Below, in pieces: positions 5,850 to 10,451 of a stretch of 10,451 nucleotides of DNA; the stretch's first letter is position 1; every line of letters starts with the position of its first letter. The notes below the pieces were generated by a model. It was given only the letters and a program-made list of their open reading frames with translations, ran no database searches and was not told the origin of the DNA. Made by a program: the position numbers and the translations under genes. This DNA is from Alphaproteobacteria bacterium (GTDB taxonomy: Bacteria; Pseudomonadota; Alphaproteobacteria; Rhizobiales; Xanthobacteraceae): the NCBI GenBank assembly GCA_005883445.1, contig VAZL01000034.1, positions 1-10,451 of the forward strand. Reading direction: 5' to 3'.

Positions 5850-6890
5850 TCACCCCTGCGGATGCCACGCTTTGGCGACGATACTGGGCCGTTCCTGGTG
5901 CCGCGTTTGGTCGATCACCCTCAACAGCGCGCGCAACACGTCGGGTACGCCCGCACCGGTCGCCGCCGAAACGACGAGCGGCGTCTTTTTGGCGGCGCGC
6001 TCGAGCCGCGCAGTCTGTCGTTTCAATTGCTCCGGCGTCAGCGCATCGGCCTTGTTGAGCGCCACCACCTCGGGCTTCTCGCCGAGCCCCTGGCCATAGG
6101 CTTTAAGCTCCGCGCGCACGGTCTTGTACGCGACCCCGGCGTGCTCGACTGTGCCGTCGACGAGATGCAGGAGCACGCGGCAGCGCTCGACGTGGCCGAG
6201 GAAGCGGTCGCCCAGTCCCATGCCTTCGTGCGCGCCCTCGATCAGGCCCGGAATATCGGCGAGTACGAACTCGCGGCTGTCGATCTCGACCACGCCGAGC
6301 TGGGGATGCAGCGTCGTGAATGGGTAGTCGGCAATCTTCGGCTTGGCCGCGCTCACCGCGGCCAGGAAGGTCGATTTGCCCGCGTTGGGCAGACCGACAA
6401 TGCCGGCATCGGCAATCAGCTTGAGGCGCAGCCGGATCGTGAGTTCCTCGCCGGGCTGGCCGGGATTGGCATGGCGCGGCGCACGGTTGGTCGAACTCTT
6501 GAAGTGGGCATTGCCGAAGCCGCCCTTGCCTCCGCGCGCGACCACCGCCCGCTGTCCCACGTCGGTGAGGTCGGCGAGCAAGGTCTCGCCGTCCTCCTCG
6601 TAGACCTGCGTCCCGGCCGGCACCTTCAGCACGATATCGTCGCCGTTCGCGCCGTGGCGGTCCTTGCCCATGCCGCCGCCGCCGTTCTTGGCTTTGAAAT
6701 GCTGCTGGTAGCGGTAATCGATGAGCGTATTGAGCCCGTCGACCGCCTGCAGGATCACGTCGCCGCCCTTGCCGCCGTCGCCGCCGTTCGGCCCGCCGAA
6801 CTCGATGAATTTCTCGCGCCGGAACGACACGCAGCCGTTGCCGCCGTCGCCCGAGCGGACGTACACCTTGGCTTCATCGAGGAATTTCAT
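5850..6890 (-). CDS. obgE: GTPase Obg, ribosome assembly factor
   Basis: A 346-residue essential GTPase that helps mature the 50S subunit and couples ribosome assembly to growth state. Seen: the glycine-rich Obg fold (about residues 1-158; DGGNGCVSFRREKF, GGPNGGDGGKGGDV), then the G domain with P-loop GLPNAGKS (residues 166-173), switch I PFTTLHPQLG, switch II DIPGLIEGAHEGMGLG, G4 NKAD and G5 SAATGAG. It ends soon after the G domain, with only a short basic tail, so the longer C-terminal domain of some homologues is absent. ATG 6890 matches the family start (MKFLDEAKVYV), although no clear Shine-Dalgarno sequence precedes it. In related genomes it sits directly after the rplU-rpmA-GNAT genes; here a pseudogene and a 412-base leader intervene, so it probably needs its own promoter. 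Confidence 0.97.
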   Translation of the reverse strand: MKFLDEAKVYVRSGDGGNGCVSFRREKFIEFGGPNGGDGGKGGDVILQAVDGLNTLIDYRYQQHFKAKNGGGGMGKDRHGANGDDIVLKVPAGTQVYEEDGETLLADLTDVGQRAVVARGGKGGFGNAHFKSSTNRAPRHANPGQPGEELTIRLRLKLIADAGIVGLPNAGKSTFLAAVSAAKPKIADYPFTTLHPQLGVVEIDSREFVLADIPGLIEGAHEGMGLGDRFLGHVERCRVLLHLVDGTVEHAGVAYKTVRAELKAYGQGLGEKPEVVALNKADALTPEQLKRQTARLERAAKKTPLVVSAATGAGVPDVLRALLRVIDQTRHQERPSIVAKAWHPQG

Positions 6891-6923
6891 GACGCACGAT
6901 ATGCGATCACAGATGCAAAATAC

Positions 6924-6954
6924 GAGACCCCGCGCGGATGGTCTCTTCGCGCGG
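6924..6954. repeat. Interleaved inverted repeats in the obgE leader
   Basis: GAGACC (6924-6929) pairs with GGTCTC (6940-6945), and CCGCGCG (6930-6936) pairs with CGCGCGG (6948-6954); both stems are perfect. The arms alternate, so in RNA only one hairpin is likely at a time. The block lies 34-64 bases upstream of the obgE start. Confidence 0.5.
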
Positions 6955-6997
6955 CGCTAAAGAAATTCAGCCAAAAACTTGCGGGAAGGGAAGTATC

Positions 6998-7059
6998 CGT
7001 CGGGAGGGGCCAGGGCGGGCCATGCCTCACTGATGCGGCCCAATAGGCCGCTCCCGACG
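6998..7059. repeat. Nested inverted repeat, 9-bp outer and 6-bp inner stem
   Basis: CGTCGGGAG (6998-7006) and CTCCCGACG (7051-7059) are perfect complements. Just inside the right arm lies GCGGCC (7035-7040), loop CAATA, GGCCGC (7046-7051); the last C is shared by the two stems. No T-run follows on either strand. It could be a structured RNA leader, a REP-like element, or a relic of a mobile element end. Confidence 0.5.
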
Positions 7060-7081
7060 CTACCGTTCGCCAAGTCTGCCG

Positions 7082-7141
7082 CTACGCCTCGGCCCGAACG
7101 CTGCCGCTGCGATCATCGCGGCCAAAGTAACCCGGGGGCAT
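7082..7141 (-). CDS. Possible 19-residue leader peptide (speculative)
   Basis: On the minus strand an ATG at 7141 is preceded by GGGAGG with four bases between, a good ribosome binding site. The reading frame is MPPGYFGRDDRSGSVRAEA followed by TAG. It lies downstream of the deacylase pseudogene, about 190 bases before obgE, and its stop is 22 bases before the nested inverted repeat. There is no run of one regulatory codon. It may be chance. Confidence 0.2.
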   Translation of the reverse strand: MPPGYFGRDDRSGSVRAEA

Positions 7142-7170
7142 TGCACCTCCCTCGGTTGTCGTGCGCGTCA

Positions 7171-7204
7171 CCCCGACAGTGACCCGACCCCGACAGTGAC
7201 CCGT
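7171..7204. repeat. Tandem 17-bp repeat, two copies
   Basis: The unit CCCCGACAGTGACCCGA (7171-7187) is followed without a gap by a copy differing only in its last base (7188-7204). Pieces of the same motif recur inverted just to the right: GGTCAC (7220-7225) and CACTGTC (7235-7241). This resembles the repeated terminal motifs of some transposable elements, but no transposase is present. Confidence 0.6.
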
Positions 7205-7302
7205 ACACACAATAATCCTGGTCACGATCGGCGCCACTGTCAATGGGCGCTCGCTCGCCGCCGTTCAAATCATGTGTCAACAAGTTCCCGCTGTACAACG
7301 TG

Positions 7303-8858
7303 TCAACCGACGCCGCCGTTGCGGTCGCGGCGCAGCACCTTGCCCGGCAGCGCGCCCGTGTGGGTCGCGTCCTCGACCACGATGGTGCCGTTGACGATCA
7401 CACTGGTGCGCTTGCCGCTGGGATATCGATGTGGATCGGCATACGTGGCGCGGTCTCTAAAGTCAGCAGGATCAAAAATCGTCACGTCGGCGCGGTAGCC
7501 TTCCCGCAGCAGACCGCGATCCTTCAATTTCAGAGCCTGGGCGGTGGCGCCCGTCATCTTGTGGACGGCGAGCTCGAGCGGAATGATGCCGAGCTCGCCG
7601 ACATAATGGTCGATGATGCGCGGGAACGTGCCGTAGAAGCGCGGGTGCGGCATGCCCTGGCTCACGGTGCCGTAGGTCGCAACGCAATTGCCGTCTGAAC
7701 CCACGAGCGCAAGCGGCGAGCGTATGATATCGCGGATATCGTCTTCGGAGATCGAGGTGACGAGCACCCGCGTCGCGCCTTCGTCCGCAACGAGATAGTC
7801 GGCGACGGTGTCGATCGGGTCCTCAGCGCGCTCGGCCGCGAGCGCGCCGATCGTGCGCCCGGCATGCTGCGGCAGGTTGGGCGAGATCGAAATCCGCACG
7901 CAATCCCACGATGGAATGCGGCCCCAATTATTGAGCCCATGGCGGGCGATGTCCGCGCGAATGCGTGCGCGCGTATCCTTATGCGTGAGACGCTCCTCCC
8001 GGCGGCGTAGGGATAGGCGTCGCAGTCGACATCGAGCCCGCGCCGCTTCGCCGCCGCGATCATGTCGAGCACACGCGCGGCCTTGCCCCAATTGTCGAGC
8101 CCCGAGCACTTCAAGTGCACGATCTCGACGTGCACGTCGCAGGCGCTTGCGATCGCGATCGCTTCATCGACCGCCTCCAGCACCTTGTTGGATTCGTCGC
8201 GAATGTGGGTGAAATAGCCGGCATTGTAGCGTTTGACCACGCGGCAGAGCGCGATCATCTCGTCTGCCTGCGCGTAGCTGCCGGGCGCGGTGAAAAGCCC
8301 CGACGACAGCCCGAGCGCGCCGGCGTCGAGCGCTTCCTCGAGCAAGGCGATCATCGCCTTGAGCTCGGCCGACGTCGGCGCTCGGCTCTCCATGCCCATG
8401 ACCATCAGCCGCAGCGTATTGTGGCCGACCAGCATGCCGGCGTTCACCGCGGTCGCGGGGAAGCTTGCGAGGTAATCCGAGAACGTCGTTGCCTTGAACG
8501 GCAACCACGGCGCGCTTGCGCTGAGATAACCGCGCAGCAACTCGACCTTACCTGGCAGCGCGGGCGCGACGGAAAAGCCGCAATGGCCGACGATCTCGGT
8601 GGTCACGCCTTGGCGTACCTTGCTCTCGGCCCTGGGATTAATTGGCAGCGTGAAGTCGGAATGGGTCTTGATGTCGATGAAGCCCGGCGCCACGGTAAGG
8701 CCGTTCGCGTCGATGACCTTGGCTGTTGTGTCATCGATCCGCGCACCGACAGCGGCAATGCGGCCGTCGCGGATGGCGATATCGCCGGGCTTGCCGGCGG
8801 CTCCGGTGCCGTCGAAGAGAAGACCGCCGCGGATCAGGATGTCATGGCGCGCGCTCAA
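7303..8858 (-). pseudogene. N-acyl-D-amino-acid deacylase (D-aminoacylase), internally deleted and frameshifted
   Basis: An intact gene would encode an amidohydrolase-superfamily metalloenzyme that removes the acyl group from N-acyl-D-amino acids. The N-terminal part (start 8858, TTG, no ATG nearby) reads MSARHDILIRGGLLFDGTGA and continues through APGFIDIKTHSDF, VGHCGFSVAP (metal-ligand Cys region), GYFTHIRDES and HVEIVHLKCSG to DCDAYPYAAG. From about 8000 the family sequence continues only in another frame: ERLTHKDTRARIRADI, NNWGRIPSWDC, LVGSDGNCVATYG (conserved Asp) and ADVTIFDPADF, ending at TGA 7303. About 20-25 residues that family members carry between YPYAAG and RLTHKD are absent, so a deletion of about 65-75 bases that also shifts frame is more likely than a one-base error. 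The first H of the usual HxH motif is K here, which I believe is normal for this subfamily. It sits between the acetyltransferase gene and obgE. Confidence 0.88.
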
Positions 8859-8966
8859 GTCGCGACCGGCCCTTTGAGCTCGGCTCCATTGCCCTCGGGG
8901 CTCCTTCTTGGCGGCAAGCTTTGCCCCCTGCGTGCTGCGGAGCGGGATCGCGCTGCCGGCTGGATA

Positions 8967-8994
8967 CGAGCCTATTACACTCTGCTCAGGCTCG
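8967..8994. repeat. Hairpin overlapping the stop of the acetyltransferase gene
   Basis: CGAGCCT (8967-8973) and AGGCTCG (8988-8994) form a perfect 7-bp stem with a 14-base loop; on the minus strand it spans the TGA stop at 8986-8988. No T-run follows. The rest of the 127-base gap to the pseudogene shows no gene. Confidence 0.4.
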
Positions 8995-9606
8995 CTCCAG
9001 CTTTTGAGCCCAAGCGCGTTGACGCCCGTCTTCGCGGGTTATGGCCCACCGCCTGCGGTCGAGATGGAAACGATCGACCGGCGCGGACGAGGCGAGCGCG
9101 CGGATGCGATAGAGACCGACGCCCGTCCACTGGAAGCCGCATTTTTCCAACACCCGGCGCGAAGCAGGGTTGCTCACGCGCGCGCCGCCCGCCACCGCGT
9201 CGTAGCCGAGATCGCCAAAGGCGTGATCGATCACGGCGCGCACGGCTTCGGTGGCGTAGCCTTGGCCCCAGAATGAAACGCCGAGCCAATAGCCGATCTC
9301 GGGCGGTTCCTCGCCGAAGCGGGCGATCCCGCAACCGCCGATGACGTCGCCGCCACGCCTGGCAATCAAGAACACGATCTCGCCGTCGGACGCGTTCGCG
9401 GCCGTGATGAAGCTTTGCGCATCCGCGAGCCCATAGGGATGTGGAATGCGCAGCGTGTTCTCCGCGATCCGACGATCGTTGGCGAGCGCGGCGATGGTTC
9501 TTGCATCTTCGAAGCACGGCGCACGCAGGATGAGCCGTTCGGTTGCGAGGACGGGAATGTTCCTCTCCCGCAAGCTCTCCGGCGGACTTCGATCAAGCAA
9601 TGTCAT
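8986..9606 (-). CDS. GNAT-family N-acetyltransferase, RimJ/RimL type
   Basis: A 206-residue acetyl-CoA-dependent acetyltransferase of the group that includes ribosomal-protein N-terminal acetyltransferases; the substrate is unknown. Seen: the entry strand ATERLILRAPCFEDARTIAA (about residues 21-40), VIGGCGIARFGEEPPEIGYWLG, and the acetyl-CoA pyrophosphate loop in FWGQGYATEAVRAVIDHAF, followed by NPASRRVLEKCGF. Length is a little above the core fold, with an extended tail after the last domain strand (DRFHLDRRRW and beyond). ATG 9606 is supported by GAGGAG eight bases upstream. It lies 114 bases after rpmA, a place where a gene of this type commonly occurs before obgE in related genomes, so a role linked to ribosomal proteins is plausible but not shown. 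Confidence 0.9.
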   Translation of the reverse strand: MTLLDRSPPESLRERNIPVLATERLILRAPCFEDARTIAALANDRRIAENTLRIPHPYGLADAQSFITAANASDGEIVFLIARRGGDVIGGCGIARFGEEPPEIGYWLGVSFWGQGYATEAVRAVIDHAFGDLGYDAVAGGARVSNPASRRVLEKCGFQWTGVGLYRIRALASSAPVDRFHLDRRRWAITREDGRQRAWAQKLERA

Positions 9607-9627
9607 TGCACGGGCTCCTCGAAAGCG

Positions 9628-9697
9628 AAGAGGGGAGCCGGCATCCCGTCTCCCCTCTTGGTACCCGTGTGGGTCCGCCGGTTCGATGGGAGCCGGC
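9628..9697. repeat. Cluster of hairpins between rpmA and the acetyltransferase gene
   Basis: A perfect 10-bp stem, AAGAGGGGAG (9628-9637) and CTCCCCTCTT (9650-9659), is joined by ACCC/GGGT (9663-9666, 9671-9674) and GCCGG/CCGGC (9677-9681, 9693-9697). The 11-mer GGGAGCCGGCA occurs at 9633-9643 and 9688-9698, so alternative pairing is possible. Read on the minus strand, the long stem is followed by CGCTTTCG, a poor terminator tail; it may attenuate or stabilise the rpmA transcript. Confidence 0.5.
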
Positions 9698-9720
9698 AGA
9701 CCTCGATGAAGTCTACCGTC

Positions 9721-9993
9721 TTACTGGGCCGCAGCCTCCGTCATCGGCAGAACCGATACGAACACCCGGCCCTTGGCTTTGGTACGGAACTCGACGCGAC
9801 CGTTGGTCAGCGCGAACAGGGTATGGTCCTTGCCCAGGCCTACATTGGGGCCCGGGTGCCACTTGGTGCCGCGTTGGCGCGCGATGATGTTGCCGGCAAG
9901 CACGTGCTCGCCGCCGAAAATCTTCAGGCCGAGCCGCTGACTGTTCGAGTCGCGGCCGTTGCGGGATGATCCGCCTGCTTTCTTGTGGGCCAT
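9721..9993 (-). CDS. rpmA: 50S ribosomal protein bL27
   Basis: A 90-residue large-subunit protein whose N-terminal tail reaches the peptidyl transferase centre. It has the full family signature: MAHKKAGGSSRNGRDSNSQR at the N-terminus, then GGEHVLAGNIIARQRGTKWH and GPNVGLGKDHTLFAL. It lacks the cleavable N-terminal extension known from Firmicutes. Length is normal. The ATG at 9993 has AAGGA about ten bases upstream. It lies 53 bases after rplU and is certainly in the same transcription unit by convention. Confidence 0.98.
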   Translation of the reverse strand: MAHKKAGGSSRNGRDSNSQRLGLKIFGGEHVLAGNIIARQRGTKWHPGPNVGLGKDHTLFALTNGRVEFRTKAKGRVFVSVLPMTEAAAQ

Positions 9994-10046
9994 GGCTTCA
10001 GGTCCTTCGGTCCGCAGTTATGTAATCCAACTTTGTGACGAAATCA

Positions 10047-10451
10047 TCACTTCTTCTTGCCCTTGCCGCCCGATTTCGGCTTGTCGGCTTTCTTCGCCGG
10101 GGTTTTGGCCGGCTTCTTTGCTGCCCTGGCTTGCGTTTTGGCGTCTACTTTGCGTTTGGGCGTCTTGGTCTCGGCAGGTTCGGCCTCCTCGGGCGCGGCA
10201 GGCGCGGCGGCCACCGGCTTCCGCTCGGGCTTGGGCCTTGCGGTCTTGGTCGGCTTTGCCCCGTCGGTGAGGATTTCGGTCACGCGGATGAGCGTGAATT
10301 CCTGCCGGTGGCCGCGCTTCCTGCGCGAATTCTTCCGGCGGCGCTTCTTGAAGGCGATGATCTTCGGCCCGCGTCCCTGCTCGAGGACTTCGGCGGCGAC
10401 CGAGGCGCCGGCAACGGTTGGTTGACCCAAGCTGACGCTGTCGCCGCCCAC
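10047..10451 (-). CDS. rplU: 50S ribosomal protein bL21, partial, with long basic C-terminal tail
   Basis: The C-terminal 134 residues of bL21, a 23S rRNA-binding protein of the large subunit; the N-terminus lies beyond the window edge (about 40 residues expected missing). The first visible residues, GGDSVSLGQPTVAGASVAAE, and KIIAFKKRRRKNSRRKRGHR followed by QEFTLIRVTEIL, are the family core. After this the protein continues about 70 residues rich in Lys, Ala and Pro (for example AAPAAPEEAEPAETKTPKRK and a KSGGKGKKK end). C-terminal extensions are known in alphaproteobacterial bL21, but this one is long. Tandem stops (TGA TGA) end it. It is the first gene of the rplU-rpmA-GNAT-obgE-proB series. 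Confidence 0.96.
   Translation of the reverse strand: MGGDSVSLGQPTVAGASVAAEVLEQGRGPKIIAFKKRRRKNSRRKRGHRQEFTLIRVTEILTDGAKPTKTARPKPERKPVAAAPAAPEEAEPAETKTPKRKVDAKTQARAAKKPAKTPAKKADKPKSGGKGKKK

Larger units (their letters stand above)
6891..7302. other. Repeat-rich leader region upstream of obgE
   Basis: These 412 bases lie between obgE and the stop of the deacylase pseudogene. They contain two interleaved inverted repeats (6924-6954), a nested 9-bp inverted repeat (6998-7059), a possible 19-codon reading frame on the minus strand (7082-7141), a tandem 17-mer (7171-7204) with partial inverted copies (7220-7225, 7235-7241), and a repeated octamer GTGTCAAC (7274-7281 and 7300-7307), the second overlapping the pseudogene stop. 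No transposase fragment was recognised. No clear promoter was found. Confidence 0.55.

Noticed and set aside
6924..6954. H-type pseudoknot formed by both interleaved stems at once
   Set aside because: On either strand one loop that must cross a stem has zero bases, so simultaneous full pairing is not sterically reasonable.
5862..7046. Long plus-strand open frame opposite obgE
   Set aside because: It mirrors the obgE codons, has no family resemblance, and is the usual antisense openness of high-GC coding DNA.
7082..7141. PPGY in the short frame as a remnant of an IS21-type IstA protein
   Set aside because: Only four residues agree and the flanking frame shows nothing else of IstA.
8115..9344. 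Long plus-strand open frame opposite the deacylase pseudogene and the acetyltransferase
   Set aside because: It crosses two unrelated minus-strand genes and their gap, with no recognisable domain.

Overview
The window is high-GC alphaproteobacterial chromosome, most like Hyphomicrobiales (Bradyrhizobium, Rhodopseudomonas and relatives). I base this on protein sequence style and on two gene neighbourhoods recalled from that group: trpS - universal stress protein - NifU-like, and rplU - rpmA - GNAT - obgE - proB. No rRNA, tRNA, CRISPR array or intact insertion sequence was seen.

Layout. (1) 1-2483, minus strand: trpS, then a universal stress protein gene, then a NifU-domain iron-sulfur protein gene. 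A tandem repeat with an inverted half-site lies just upstream of the stress protein start. (2) 2484-2782: a divergent intergenic region with candidate promoters on both strands. (3) 2783-4254, plus strand: a PfkB-family (adenosine kinase-like) sugar kinase, then a 70-residue unrecognised basic protein with a perfect Shine-Dalgarno sequence. (4) 4255-4612: a gene-free stretch with two plus-strand hairpin terminators, and between them a segment that can fold in several exclusive ways (possible small RNA). (5) 4613-10451, minus strand, read right to left: rplU (bL21, N-terminus cut by the window edge), rpmA (bL27), a RimJ/RimL-type acetyltransferase, a broken N-acyl-D-amino-acid deacylase gene, a repeat-rich 412-base leader, obgE, and proB (glutamate 5-kinase).

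How the genes relate. rplU, rpmA and obgE form the conserved ribosome-assembly cluster, and proB starts proline synthesis. The deacylase gene sits inside this cluster and is a pseudogene: its two halves are in different frames, and the conserved stretch after its YPYAAG segment is missing, so an out-of-frame deletion is likely. Below it, upstream of obgE, are a tandem 17-mer repeat, a 9-bp inverted repeat enclosing a second hairpin, a possible 19-codon leader ORF, and two interleaved inverted repeats that cannot pair together.

Most of the window is ordinary housekeeping sequence. The parts worth a second look are the deacylase wreck with the 6891-7302 leader, the 4255-4535 terminator pair, and the repeat upstream of the stress protein gene. 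No clearly new multi-gene system is visible.
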